Assembly (NCBI GenBank): GCA_019916065.1
Contig: CM034233.1
Location: 49,629,509-49,693,508, forward strand
Length of the DNA stretch: 64,000 nucleotides
Origin: Vitellaria paradoxa
Lineage: Eukaryota > Streptophyta > Magnoliopsida > Ericales > Sapotaceae
Direction: 5' to 3'
The notes under the pieces are model-generated. The model saw nothing but the letters and a program-made list of their open reading frames with translations. It had not been told where the DNA came from and searched no databases. A program made the translations under genes and the position numbers. Positions 39,201-48,262 of this stretch are shown here, piece after piece (the stretch's first letter is position 1; the number at the start of each line of letters is the position of its first letter).

Positions 39201-42200
39201 CTCCAAGCTACCTCAACTCTCATCCTTCTCGTCCCCGACGGAATCTCATGTAGACGACGATAAAGCACTAATCCCGGATCAACCACCCGGGCCCTACCGC
39301 ATCGGCATTAGGCCCAATCCCCCACAATTGTAATCCTTTCCTAGTTTGTACGTATCTCATGCAAGTAGAAAAAAATACTAAGACAAACCTAAGAGTGTCA
39401 AACAATTCTATTTATTCTCTGATTTTAATATAATATCTGAGCAAGCAAAGTTTCAAAGTTTAAACCTCACCACTGCCCAAATAAATCAGTTGTCCCACAT
39501 GTTTCGCCCCTTCAAACTCAGTTCAATTATGTGTAAGAAAGCATATTAAGAGAAAATAAGTTAACATATATAAATAATAAAGATGTCCCCCTCCCTAACA
39601 ACTTAAACTTTTAGGTGAGATGATAGCTAACAATCTAACATCAAGCACTAAAAAAGAATGGAATTGAAGATAAACAAGGATTCGACGAATAAAGCTACAA
39701 GCTAGGCATACCATCTTGGGGCAAAATGACTAAGAAATGTCATATGTTGTGAAATGTGATGTGTAAAAATGGATCACAATGAATGGGGTTAGATGCATGT
39801 CATACCATATTGATTACTACCCTTGCCTTTTATACTTTATTATTGTTTCATTTTATTGCATTTTATTTTATTTTATTGATAAGTATTCTGTCTATGAAAG
39901 GGTGGTATTGGCACATAAGATTGTTCCATTGCAAATTGGGAGTCACTAGTTCAAAATCTAGAAACAACCTATCGGCAAGCTGAGATGAGGTCACAGACAT
40001 CCAACTTTCTTCAAATCCTGCAACATAAGAGCCTCATGCACTAGTTGCCCTTTATGAGTATTCTTCCTATCTTGACACATACTCCTGGCCAGTATCAGTT
40101 TCATAGTGTATGGACTGAAATTGTAAAATTCATATTGCATATTGTAAAATTTTGACAACTATGCTAAAGATGGGTAGGATGAGAACTAGGACAATTCAGA
40201 GTGCGCGCACGCGCGACAGAGAGAGAGAGAGAGAGAGGGAGCATTGTTTTGCTATGGAAAAGGTAAAAGAATGCGTCTTCACTAAATGCATGAGGCTACT
40301 ATTCATAGGGAACGTTAAATAATGGACGCCAATTCAATATAAGTCCCAAAGACAAATGGTTTTGAGAACAAACATATTCTACATGATTTAAGCTTCCCCA
40401 ATAATGGGAGAATATTCTTCTCAATGACCAGGTGATGCAAAGATCAGTGTGGTTGGTAACACCGATTGTGCTTTTTAAATATTGTTTTGTAGCTAATCCT
40501 TTCTTTCGTACTGATTCAAACCCAAGACCCCTGAGAAAGGATGAGACATATTGACCTCAACAATCATTAATTCCAACCCAATTGACAAGACCATGGTGAT
40601 TTGCACAAAGCAATAGAGCCATGAGGCTCCTCAAGTTTCCACGAGTGGAGCATATCCTCTAAAGTCTCCTTAGACACAAGGCCATGGAAAAAGAGAAGCT
40701 TCCTAAAAACTAAGTATGAAGAACATGGAAGGTCATGAGGCAAAAAGTTAACAAAGCTCCAAAATTTTCCAACAAATTCTAAAAAACTCCAAAAGTTCCC
40801 AAGTTTCAATGGATGATACCAAAGCATAAGATACGTGCATAGACAAAAATTGATAGGCCACATTAAGGGTTCCACAAGCACTTTCCAAGCGAGAGAGTGG
40901 CACCAGTGAAGTACCTCGCTTGGCCAAGCCAAGAGAGGTCTAAAACTCCAAATATATCCAATAATCGAGCACTATATATGGCAAGCATGGTTACAAAATG
41001 TGGTGTAGCTGGGTTTGTCCAACTGTTGGCAAGTGGAAATGCCATTGCCCCATGCTGAAGCGACGTTGTTTTGTGACTGAAGAGGGGAGCAAAGGGCAAA
41101 ATTGTGATGATGTGGGGTTATCAATGCACTAGAAGAGTTGAGGTGTAGACAAAAAGAAGAAAAGGATAGAGGTGTTTGGTTGGAAGTGGAGGAAAGGACG
41201 ATATAGAGTGAGATACAGAAAGAGAAGGGAAGCATCACTTTTATACCTAGGGTTCCCAAAGTGAATTTGCACGGTTTCATCTTACCTAATAATGGATGGA
41301 TGGAATGCTTTCAATATGAGGCCCTAGATCGAAGATACCAACAACCCAGATCAAATTCTTGAACAGCTCAATCCTACCCGTCCACCTGTGAACAAGCCAG
41401 TGGTTGAGATTGAGATAATAAAAGCTTCGAGACAGTTGGAGATAGCTAGAGATGTAGAGTATCACGTGTTGTCTAAATCAGAAGCGATGGCACATAGTTG
41501 CACAACAACTAAAGCTAAGAAGCAATATGCACCCCTGATCAAAGGAGATCAATCCCGTGGCCAACAAGAGAAACTGGTGGAGAGGCTTCTACAAGATCAA
41601 GGGGGGAGTAGGCTAAATACACAACTTGTGCGAGCAACAAATGAGGCCCAAATATCCCAAGTCATGGACAGCGAAAGCAAATGAATGGAAGAGTAGCCTC
41701 GAATAAAGAACTAGTCAACTAGTCTTTGTTATTCATCATTGGGCCATAGCAAAGCCAATTAGTTGAAACAATTAAATATAAGGTAGTATAAAGATCTATA
41801 ATAAATAAGAGTACAACTAGTATGACACGTATTGTAAGAGATTTCATTGAATGAAAAAGGTATTTTGAGAGTTTCTCTCTTTAAGAGGCCAATCCCCTCG
41901 ACTCTGATCATTTTCTTAGCACTTCCCTTCATGTTCTTAGTTACCAAATATCACCATAGGTAGAAATAGAGGCAAAAGAAAAGGATCCTCCGAGACATGT
42001 TGTGAGGAACCAGTTATACCCCCCACCAAAAGTAATTTTAACCAAAATTTTCACTTAGAAAGGGAAAAAAAAAAAAAAAAAAACTGATGCATTGTTAAAA
42101 TGGAGGATTACAATAGACTTATAAGCCTGGAAGGAATGCATAAAAGAGTACAATAACAAACCATAATCTGCTACAGTGACAGGACTTTTATCTGATTTCG

Positions 42201-44140
42201 AATGGACATCTGATTGAATGAGTGCTTTTTGCACCTTCTGGAGAAGTCGAAATAAGCATACATCAAATCAGCTTCATACAACAATGTTAATACAAAACAT
42301 AAAATAATACATAATGAAATGCTGATGTGCTTGTGAGATGAGTTTGTATTAGTATAAGTGACCTATTATACACTCAAGAAAGATATGAAGTCAAAATTAA
42401 GAAGCAAAATACTCAATACTTAACAAATATCTTTCTTTTCTAACCCAAACGGAGGATGTCGGATACAGGCAATTCCCCAAAATATAACATTTAATATCAA
42501 CAGGAAAGCCATCATAAAAAAAAAAAAAAAAAAAAAAAGATATATACCAACAAGAAAGCATATTAGTAATGGACCCCTGCAATGTATGAATTAAAAGAAA
42601 TATTTTCAAGAAAATTATTGTGAAAAAAGTGTTAAATAAATTACGGTTCACAGTCCATATTTTGGCATGACATCTAGTACAAGTACTTCCTTGGTCATAA
42701 TTTTGTGTAACACACAAAAAGTCATCCGGTCCTAATGTTTATCTGCCGACCCTATTCAAAAGTTAGACGTCTACAACTAAGTTGTGCAGACTCGCCAAAA
42801 ACTGTGAAGCAACCACTTGGGTGCCGATGCAGGTGCGTGTGCGGAGTCAGGTACAGCACTTTCAATCCATATACATCTGCAATGATTAGATAAAGGAATC
42901 ATCCATTTTGGACTTCTCTAGCATTCTCCATCCAAAGGGTTCTTTGAATGGCTTCAACCTTTTATCTTCTCTGTGTTGATTACACAAACATAATTAAGTT
43001 TTACAACCTTTATGCGTATTAGATAGAAGTCACATGTTCCAAGCAAACTATTAATTACACTAACATTAATTACACCGATAGAAACATTCCCCAATGAGAC
43101 TCTTGCCCTTCCATTTGTGTACATAGATCTTCCATTTTGTGTATTATGTATAGAGAGAGAGAGTCAATAGATGGAAGGGCAAACGATAAATAATTAAAAA
43201 TATATACTTATAATATTAATTTATAAAATAATTAAAAATGTCATGGGGATATGAAAGGACAAACAATAAATAATTAAAAATATATATTTATAATATTAAT
43301 TTATAAAATAATTAAAAATTATATGACATATCCCAGTACCCATATCCAAATTCGAACCCATATCCACGTAACCTCTATTCTCTAGACGTGCATTGTCCAA
43401 CACCTAGATTCAAACCTGCACTCGATTCCCGTCCATTGTCCGAGCAAGTCTACAAAGATGCCAGGAATCTCACTCAAGGGATACTCATTACCTATCACTA
43501 TTAGACAAGAACTAGTGCCCAATTTTTCAGGAGACAAATAACTAGAACCAAAAGTTTAGATTCAAATTAAAAAAACAGAACGGCAATCGGTGAATTTTAG
43601 GTCAATCACTCATTATCGAGGACCACGGCATAAATTCAGAGAGCAGATATGCACACAACAGCCACGCATGAATTAAGGAAAGTCATGACTGAAATGCTGC
43701 CATTCAATTACACACGGTATCAAAAAAAAAACAAACCAGATTTGATAAATAACAAAATGGGTTTCGCTCAAAAGCAAGTTTTAGGTTCTGGGTATCATTC
43801 CAATTTAGATTTGCAGTCTTGAATTAGCAAAATTCCATGCATTACAAAGTAAATAATAAGTAATAGATGTGTGCATGTGTGTGTTTAGAGAGAGAGATAG
43901 AGAGAGAGAGCGTACCTGGCAGAGTTGGGCAGCAAGAGAGGCAGCTTTCTTGGCGGCAGCGAGTTCCTTATGGTAGGACATCGAAGCAAGTGCAGGTGTA
44001 GCAGATGATCTGAGGAGGAGACGGAGAGAGGGTTTCGGTGTTGGTGTATTGGGTTTCGAAGGGTATAACCAAATGACTCGTGTCAAGCTACTTATACAGG
44101 ACGCTGTTGAAGTTATGCTACCCATTTCTTCGCCTCTCAC
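12711..44140 (-). CDS. SAL1: SAL1/FIERY1-type 3'(2'),5'-bisphosphate nucleotidase, organelle-targeted; eight exons over 31 kb
   Basis: Minus-strand coding exons in order: 44140-43916, 42237-42162, 33973-33900, 33776-33571, 15391-15181, 14632-14534, 14457-14304, 12874-12711. All introns are GT-AG, phases match, and the 1209 nt give 402 aa, near the known plant size. The enzyme removes the 3'-phosphate of PAP (product of sulfotransferases) and can act on inositol phosphates; in Arabidopsis it controls PAP-based chloroplast retrograde signalling. Visible motifs: AEED (about 123-126), the Mg-binding DPIDGT (187-192), and WDHAAG (338-343). Residues 1-53 precede an internal Met ([18 protein letters not shown]) that matches the start of the shorter form, so the N-terminus fits a transit peptide. 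The ORF has no stop or frameshift. Introns 2 and 4 are swollen by transposons. The first Met was chosen because the frame upstream matches targeted homologues. Confidence 0.93.
12875..14303. other. Intron 7 of the SAL1-like gene
   Basis: No exon or classifiable element is seen. It contains a short (AT)n tract near 13140-13155. ORFs at 13248-13761 show no family resemblance and look random. Confidence 0.5.
14725..15120. mobile_element. Inverted-repeat MITE in intron 5 of the SAL1-like gene
   Basis: The left part (from about 14738, including AAAAGTTAACACATTAACCC and CCAAAATTAACAAAATCTAC) matches the reverse complement of the right part (about 14985-15120) over more than 90 bases at roughly 70% by eye. 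No coding capacity. It occupies most of the 548-bp intron. Confidence 0.55.
15481..15510. repeat. (GA)n microsatellite flanking LTR element copy 1 on the left
   Basis: A GA run directly precedes the LTR at 15513, and another GA run (18881-18905) directly follows the other LTR. The element therefore appears to have inserted into a GA microsatellite, which hides its target duplication. Confidence 0.7.
15513..16093 (-). repeat. 3' LTR of copy 1, enlarged by an internal tandem duplication
   Basis: The LTR is 581 bp against 335 bp for its partner. A segment of roughly 248 bp, from AAGAATCAAAGAAG to ATAAAGCCCAAA, is present twice in tandem (about 15533-15780 and 15781-16029). The repeated edges carry AAGAAGAATCAAAGAAG-type sequence that could have mediated slippage or unequal exchange. 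Confidence 0.75.
16311..17738 (-). pseudogene. Gag-like protein of LTR element copy 1, broken
   Basis: The frame starts at 17738 ([12 protein letters not shown]). It continues through a Retrotrans_gag-type region: [24 protein letters not shown] and [16 protein letters not shown]. An in-frame stop occurs at 17514-17516 and the frame is lost near 17060-17100. Downstream blocks (17058-16777 and 16856-16311) continue in other frames. They correspond to the unknown C-terminal region seen intact in frame in copy 2. No CCHC zinc knuckle is seen. Confidence 0.75.
18522..18534 (-). promoter_or_regulatory. Primer binding site of LTR element copy 1
   Basis: On the minus strand TGGTATCAGAGCA begins eight bases inside the 5' LTR. 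It is the standard plant PBS complementary to the 3' end of initiator tRNA-Met. Confidence 0.85.
18542..18876 (-). repeat. 5' LTR of copy 1
   Basis: 335 bp, TG...CA ends, with a GAGGAGGA/CTTCTTCT-rich tract that on the minus strand forms the U5 pyrimidine run also seen in copy 2. Confidence 0.8.
18877..19513. other. AT-rich stretch between two retroelements
   Basis: Starts with a GA microsatellite (18881-18905). An ORF at 18862-19344 begins inside that repeat and has no family resemblance. At 19499-19513 the minus strand reads TGGTATCAAAATCGG, a PBS-like sequence belonging to the adjacent inverted LTR. Confidence 0.45.
19514..19673 (-). repeat. Copia-type LTR in inverted orientation
   Basis: On the minus strand it starts TGTTAATGTACATTCATGTA and ends CTTTACA, followed by TGGTATCAAAATCGG (PBS-like). 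It is clearly related to the plus-strand LTR at 21887-22071 (shared TTACTATAAATACATAT and AGAGACAAC blocks). The copia pol between them is on the plus strand, so this LTR points the wrong way for that element. Confidence 0.7.
19674..20120. other. Unclassified sequence rich in GAC/GATGA words
   Basis: Low-complexity runs such as GACGATGACC, GATGTAGACGACAACTG and CGACTTC recur without a fixed period. A minus-strand ORF (19423-19899) overlaps this but has no recognisable domain. A (TTA)n tract lies at 20080-20096. Confidence 0.35.
20130..21840 (+). pseudogene. Ty1/copia pol (reverse transcriptase - RNase H), heavily mutated
   Basis: Reading across frames gives the copia RT signature: [36 protein letters not shown] and KSLYGLKQS. 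Then come [25 protein letters not shown] and the RNase H end with [18 protein letters not shown]. Many stops interrupt it (for example 20380, 20418, 20558, 20743). The catalytic YVDD has become YVYD at about 20922-20933. Gag, protease and integrase are absent, so this is a 5'-deleted dead copy. Confidence 0.85.
21878..22071 (+). repeat. Polypurine tract and 3' LTR of the copia remnant
   Basis: GAGAAAGAG at 21878-21886 is followed by an LTR starting TGTTAATGTACATTC at 21887. The likely end is CTCTTTGCA at about 22071, by comparison with the inverted LTR at 19514-19673. It contains a TATA-like TACTATAAATACATATC. Confidence 0.7.
22072..22943. other. Spacer with GA microsatellite and local degenerate repeats
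   Basis: (GA)n at about 22299-22318. At 22780-22940 a motif including TAAGCCATAGTG and GGGCAATTATTCTAA recurs three times with a period near 60. No ORF of note. Confidence 0.5.
22962..23922 (+). mobile_element. 5'-truncated RTE-type LINE with 18-bp target duplication
   Basis: The body encodes the C-terminal half of a reverse transcriptase: [54 protein letters not shown] and GRPKRTL. The frame runs 22995-23849 with a stop at 23502. It ends in (TTG)n (about 23899-23922), the short-repeat tail typical of RTE elements. The 18-bp sequence ATTATATTATACTTTATA is identical at 22944-22961 and 23923-23940. The first about 40 bases (22962-23002) are an inverted copy of nearby flank, not LINE sequence. 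Confidence 0.88.
23941..25457. other. Spacer, no gene recognised
   Basis: Holds (AT)n at about 24196-24232. The minus-strand ORF at 24342-24719 and the other ORFs lack recognisable domains. Confidence 0.45.
25458..26160. mobile_element. Harbinger-type MITE, 703 bp, TAA target duplication
   Basis: The left end GGCCCCGCTTGGAT and the reverse complement of the right end GGGCCCGATTGGAT match at 12 of 14 bases. The trinucleotide TAA flanks both sides (25455-25457, 26161-26163). Internal blocks with C-runs and AAAAATTATC are also mirrored. No transposase ORF. Confidence 0.75.
26164..27970. other. Unclassified repeat-like region with promoter-like features
   Basis: From about 26400 to 27850 the sequence is more GC-rich than its surroundings. 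It has a TATA-like TATATAAACCCCTCC (about 27290) followed by a C/T-rich leader, as in the U3-R-U5 of an LTR. No matching partner LTR, PBS or pol was found. The 161-aa ORF at 26931-27416 is not related to any family I know. Confidence 0.3.
27992..29047 (+). pseudogene. L1-type LINE reverse transcriptase fragment
   Basis: One frame carries an L1-clade [84 protein letters not shown] and [18 protein letters not shown] at 28457-28459 interrupts it. The sequence stops being LINE just after SISHL, so the FADD box, the thumb and the 3' tail are missing; endonuclease is missing too. It lies antisense to the host SAL1-like gene. Confidence 0.88.
29048..30200. other. Spacer, no gene recognised
   Basis: AT-rich with a (TA)n tract near 29315-29330 and an A15 run near 29787. 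Nothing coding is seen. Confidence 0.45.
30200..31260. repeat. About 2.5 tandem copies of a roughly 400-bp AT-rich unit
   Basis: Landmarks such as TCCATACATCATTTAATAAA recur at about 30209, 30581 and 31011. The blocks AAATGACACAAA, GTATATGTATTTAAAATTTA and TTTTATTATTTATTACAAAT recur in the same order. Spacing of 372 and 430 reflects indels. No ORF. Confidence 0.7.
31261..33570. other. AT-rich intron sequence with small tandem repeats
   Basis: A roughly 185-bp duplicated block lies at about 31660-31990 (AAAAAATACAAATTAATTAT at 31709 and again at about 31894). (ACGGCA)n/(ACA)n lies at 32025-32055. A short inverted-repeat element is possible at about 32404-32545. The segment 33058-33150 reads [20 protein letters not shown] in one frame, but I cannot assign it to a family. 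Confidence 0.45.
34198..34545. mobile_element. MITE in intron 2 of the SAL1-like gene
   Basis: The left end ACTGTGTTTGGAACACATAA pairs with the reverse complement of ATTCCAAACAGAGTAT at the right. The interior is rich in GATTTGATTT and its complement. Boundaries and target duplication are unresolved. Confidence 0.5.
34598..34620. repeat. G23 homopolymer
   Basis: An uninterrupted run of 23 G bases, followed by AGGGG, about 80 bases before the 5' LTR of copy 2. Length may be an assembly estimate. Confidence 0.85.
34944..34954 (+). promoter_or_regulatory. Primer binding site of LTR element copy 2
   Basis: TGGTATCAGAG lies seven bases inside the 5' LTR and is complementary to the 3' end of initiator tRNA-Met. 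Confidence 0.85.
35749..37212 (+). pseudogene. Single gag-plus-unknown ORF of LTR element copy 2
   Basis: One frame of 487 codons runs from ATG 35749 to the stop at 37210-37212, broken only by TGA 35773, TAA 36277 and TAA 36475. Codons about 20-180 are Retrotrans_gag-like: [55 protein letters not shown]. The last about 245 residues (from 36478) match no family I know: [59 protein letters not shown]. The same domain is readable in pieces in copy 1. No CCHC knuckle, protease or RT motif is present. Confidence 0.75.
37753..42161. other. Remainder of intron 2 of the SAL1-like gene
   Basis: Contains the GC-rich island listed below, an alternating CG/CA tract followed by (GA)n at 40200-40239, and A20-type runs near 42066. 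ORFs at 40567-41280 (minus) and 41388-41684 (plus) have no recognisable domain. I see no further gene. Confidence 0.45.
38560..39340. mobile_element. GC-rich island, possibly a retrotransposon LTR fragment
   Basis: This block is markedly more GC-rich than its flanks (C7 and G8 runs near 38586 and 38632). At 39090 there is CTATAAATACACCC, followed by a CTC-rich leader and CCCGGATCAACCACCCGGGC, an order resembling TATA-R-U5 of a Ty3-type LTR. No partner LTR was found, and ORFs here are not recognisable. Confidence 0.3.
42238..43915. other. Intron 1 of the SAL1-like gene
   Basis: Holds an A22 run near 42517-42538, a 78-bp tandem duplication at about 43181-43318 (AATAATTAAAAATATATA twice), and a (GA)n(GT)n tract at 43874-43910 that ends four bases from the exon 1 splice donor. 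No exon-like ORF. Confidence 0.55.
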
Positions 44141-44606
44141 TGCAACCCAACGTTGCGTTTTACTTTTTCAATTTTGTTTCAAGAATACCTGTCCACGTAC
44201 GTTCGTGCACTTGGAATGAGGGGGAAGCGGGGGGTAACATAGGGTACGTTTGGGGTTTTGTAAAATATTATAAATTCTTACAAAATTCTATAAATACGAA
44301 TTACGAGATAATAAATTTAAATTCTATACTCTTACACAAAATATGAAATATTAACTTTTACAATTTTATACAATTCTAAAGACACAACGACCCAATGTTA
44401 ACCCGCTGCCATCACTTTTTTTTTTATTTTTTTTCCTTGTTTAGTTCTGATCCGCACTCATGTTTTGATTTTTTGTTTTTTTCAATTTTGTTCAAACCAG
44501 CCAGTAAGGCTGAATTTTGAAAAAAAATTAATTTTTTAAATTGACTATTAATTAGTTATTAAAAAATTAGTTTTTTTTTATATTTGAAAATGAAAAAAAT
44601 AATTTT
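44141..44606 (-). promoter_or_regulatory. Probable promoter region of the SAL1-like gene
   Basis: On the minus strand a TATA-like TTTATAATA lies at about 44264-44273, some 125 bases before the ATG. A CCACGTAC ACGT-core motif (44193-44200) lies between them. These are motif matches only. The rest is AT-rich. Confidence 0.35.
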
Positions 44607-46091
44607 TTAGTAGTTATCTTTTTAATTTTTTATTAATTTGACATTTTTATCTTTTAATATTTAAAATAAGTTTAATATGTAAGATGGTAAATGTGGTCAT
44701 TTTAAAAAAGTCAAAAAATTAATAGGTGGCAACCGAGCTACCAGTTTTTTTCCAAAGCACAGCCTCCAATGTCAGTCAACCAACAATTTTAATTTTTTTT
44801 AAAAACGCGTTTCAAATAATAAAAATATTTTTGAATTATTGGATAATATATTAATTATACTGAATATTAAATATTCAAGAATAAAATTTTTTATATAAAT
44901 AAAAATGCTCTAATAAAAATGTAGTTAGCAATATAATTTTAAAATATTTTTAAATGAATATTTTAAAATATTTAAAAATATAATTTATCAATATAATTTA
45001 AAATAACTTATCAATAAAATTTATCAATATAATTTAAAATAACTTATCAATAAAATTTATCAAAATAATATAAAAATCAAAGCATTCACATATGTCTTAT
45101 TGAACTTATATAAAAAATATTTTATGTTATAAAAAATAAATTATACTAATAAATTACTTTTCTAAATTTTTTAATAATTGTTACTTGAATTATTATAAAA
45201 AAATTAGATCATTAATATGATAAATTTTTTTCGAGTTACTGGGTGATATATTAATTATAGTAAATATTAAAATATATAAAAATAAAATTTATTAATATAA
45301 TTTAAAATATTATGATAAAAACTTGGTTACCAATATATTTTAAAGATATTTTTAAATAAATATTTTTAAAATATTTAAAAATATAATTTATAAAAATAAT
45401 TTAAAATATTATAATAAAAATTCATTCAGGTAACAATGTTTGTTTGTTTATTAAAATATTTAAAAAAATAATTTATTGTTATAATTTAATTTTTATAATA
45501 AAAAATATTTTCACAATTATCTTAATTTTTTTATAATAATTTAATTAGTAATTGTTAAAAAATTAGAAAAATAATTCATTAGTATAATTTATTTTTTATA
45601 ACAAAAAATATTTTTTTATATGCGTTCAATAAAACATATGTAGATATTCTAATTTTTATAATAACTAAATTTTTATTATAATATTTTAAATTATATTAAT
45701 AAGTTTTATTTTTAAATATTTTAAAAATATTCATTTAAAAATATTTTAAAATTATAGTGATAACTAAATTTTTATTATAGTATTTTTATTTATATTAAAA
45801 AATTTTATTTTTAAATATTTAATATTCAATATAATTAATATATTATCCAATAATTTAAAAATATTTTTATTATTTGAACCCCATTCTTACAAAAAAAATA
45901 AAATTGTTGGTTTGACTAACATTAGGAAATGTGTTTTGGAAAAAAATCTAGTAGCTCAGCTGCTAGTTATTAGTTTTTAACTTTTTTTGAAATGACTAAA
46001 TTTATTATCTTACATGTTAAACTTGTTTTAAAAATTGATGGATAAAAATGTCTAATTAATGAAAAGGTAAAAAGAATTAACTACTAAGGGC
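44607..46091. mobile_element. Long-inverted-repeat (foldback) element, about 1.5 kb
   Basis: The left arm (44607 to about 45215) pairs with the right arm (about 45520-46091) along most of its length. Examples: TAGTAGTTATC at the left end against GAATTAACTACTAAGG at the right; AGCTACCAGTTTTTTTCC against its complement at about 45942; TGGATAATATATTAATTATA against its complement at about 45833. Only about 300 bases in the middle are unpaired. No ORF. It lies about 470 bases upstream of the SAL1-like ATG. Confidence 0.7.
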
Positions 46092-46222
46092 CTATTTGGT
46101 AACGCTGTTTTTTTCTATTTACGTTTATATGTTTATGTTTTTTATTTTTTATTTTGTATTGTTATTTTTTTCTTGAAATGAAAACTGAAACTACATTTAA
46201 AAATATAATTTTGTTTACAATT

Positions 46223-46755
46223 GCACTATTTGGAGTGCTATAATACTCAAAAAAACTACATAAAACTCCAACAACCTTTATAACTTGCTAAAATTCTCTA
46301 TCGCATTTTTACTTTTCTTACTTTTACTAATCTCAAAAAATTTCAATATTTCGCTAAAAAATAGAAAATTCATAACAAGATTAATTGAGTGTGAAATTTT
46401 TGTTCATGATCATATTATTCGCGTCGAAAGCTTTCAAACGAGTACCATTGTTGCTAATTTATCTTTATTTTTTTCTATCCGTTAGAACGGATTTGGACAA
46501 ACCATTCTAACGGTTTACTGATATAGAATCTGTTAGAACGGATTTGGAGTGCCGTTCTAACAGTTTTGGCATTATCCAAAGAGAAAAAAAAAAGTATTTT
46601 TTGAATCCGTTAGAACGGATTTGGAAAACTGTTCTAATAGTTTTAGTATTGTTCATCTCAAAAAAAACGCGGTTTGAAAAAAACACCAAATGCAATTCTT
46701 TACTTCAAACCACGTTTTTTCGTATTTTTTATCACTCTAAACGCTACCTTAATTG
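46223..46755. mobile_element. MITE with conserved internal block, family copy 2
   Basis: Shares GTCGAAAGCTTTCAAACGAG (from about 46420), the ACCATTGT-GCTA that follows, and the upstream TTTCAATATTTCGCTAAAAA with the element at 6894-7256. It also has three copies of a CGTTAGAACGGATTTGG motif. Approximate ends: TTTGGAGTGCTATAAT at left and ATCACTCTAAACGCTACC at right. Confidence 0.6.
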
Positions 46756-46929
46756 TTTATTTTCATAAAATATTTACTTTTATTAGTTTTAAAAATTAAT
46801 TAAATATAATAAATATATTTCATATTAATTTAATTTAATATATTATTTATTAAAATTTTGAATAAAATATAAGTATTATATCATTTAATCTAGTAAATAT
46901 AAAATATATCAATTATAATTTAATTATAA

Positions 46930-47470
46930 TATTTACTAAAAAAAAACTGAATAAAATATATTTCATAATAATTTAAACAATTTAATTATAATATTTATTA
47001 AAAATAATTTAATAAAATATGAAATATATTAAATAAATTAATTCAATTAAATTAATTATTAATTGAATTATGATATTTATTAAAAATAATTTAATAAAAT
47101 ATATTTAATATTAGTTAAATTAAATTTAATAATTTAATTATAATATTTTGCTAAAAATAACTGAATAAAATATATTTCATAATAATTTAAACAATTTAAT
47201 TATAATATTTATTAAAAATAATTTAATAAAATATGAAATATATTAAATAAATTAATTCAATTAAATTAATTATTAATTTAATTATGATATTTATTAAAAA
47301 TAATTTAATAATATATATTTAATATTACTTAAATTAATTATTAAATTAAATTTAATAATTTAATTATAATATTTATGAAAATTAATTTAATAAAATATAT
47401 TTATATTAATAAAAATATTTATTAAATTAAATTAATATATTTTATTTTATTATTTATCAAAAATAATTTA
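46930..47470. repeat. 214-bp tandem duplication in nearly pure AT sequence
   Basis: ATAAAATATATTTCATAATA starts at 46951 and again at 47165 (period 214), and the following 200 bases are almost identical between the copies. The array ends where 25S rDNA starts. Confidence 0.75.
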
Positions 47471-47473
47471 ATG

Positions 47474-47871
47474 AACCCTTCTCAGAAGATCAAGGTCGGT
47501 CGGTGGTGCAAACCTACTGGGGCATCCCGCCAATCAGCTTCCTTGCGCCTTACGGGTTTACTCGCCCGTTGACTCGCACACATGTCAAACTCCTTGGTCT
47601 ATGTTTCAAGACGAGCTGAATGGGGAGCCCACTGGCCGGTGCCAAGAGCACGCAGATGCCAAAGCACGCCAGAGGCGCAGGCTACCAGCCACAATCAAGG
47701 CGAAGGTATATCCACAAGCTTTACGACAACCCGGGCTTTGGCCTCTGCCCCAATCCACACAGATCCACGCCCCAAGTCGATTGGCGGACCGGCTACCAAC
47801 GTTCCACATCCAACCGGGGCCCATCGCCAGCCCCCATCCACTTCCCTCCTGACAATTTCAAACACTCTTTA

Positions 47872-47911
<40 letters not shown>

Positions 47912-47966
47912 TTTGTTTGCTATCGGTCTTTCGCCTATATTTAGCCTTGGATGGAATTTACCGCCT

Positions 47967-47999
<33 letters not shown>

Positions 48000-48210
48000 C
48001 TGACAGCGCCTCGTGGTGTGACAGGGTCCGGGCATGACGGGGCTCTCACCCTCTCCGGCGCCCCCTTCAAGGGGACTTGGGCCCGATCCGCCACTAAGGA
48101 TGCTTCTCCAGACTACAATTCAAACGGCGAGGCCGTACGATTTTCAAGCCGGGCTACTTCCGGTTCGCTCGCCATTACTAAGAGAATCCTTGTAAGTTTC
48201 TTTTGCTTCA

Positions 48211-48244
<34 letters not shown>

Positions 48245-48262
48245 ACCTAACCTAGGGTCGCA
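47474..48262 (-). pseudogene. 5' part of 25S rRNA gene, decayed
   Basis: The minus strand starts with the 25S 5' end, the complement of GATATGCTTAAACTCAGCGG (48218). It runs about 790 nt through the D1-D2 region to the block complementary to TCTCAGAAGATCAAGGTCGG, where homology stops. Many positions differ from the highly conserved plant sequence, mostly as transitions. The remaining 2.6 kb of 25S is absent. Confidence 0.88.

Noticed and set aside
38560..39340. Plastid or mitochondrial DNA insert
   Set aside because: I could not match it to any organellar gene; GC richness alone is not enough.
47582..48218. Overlapping ORFs of 70-127 aa in the 25S region
   Set aside because: They are frames of ribosomal DNA, which reads as 25S on the minus strand.
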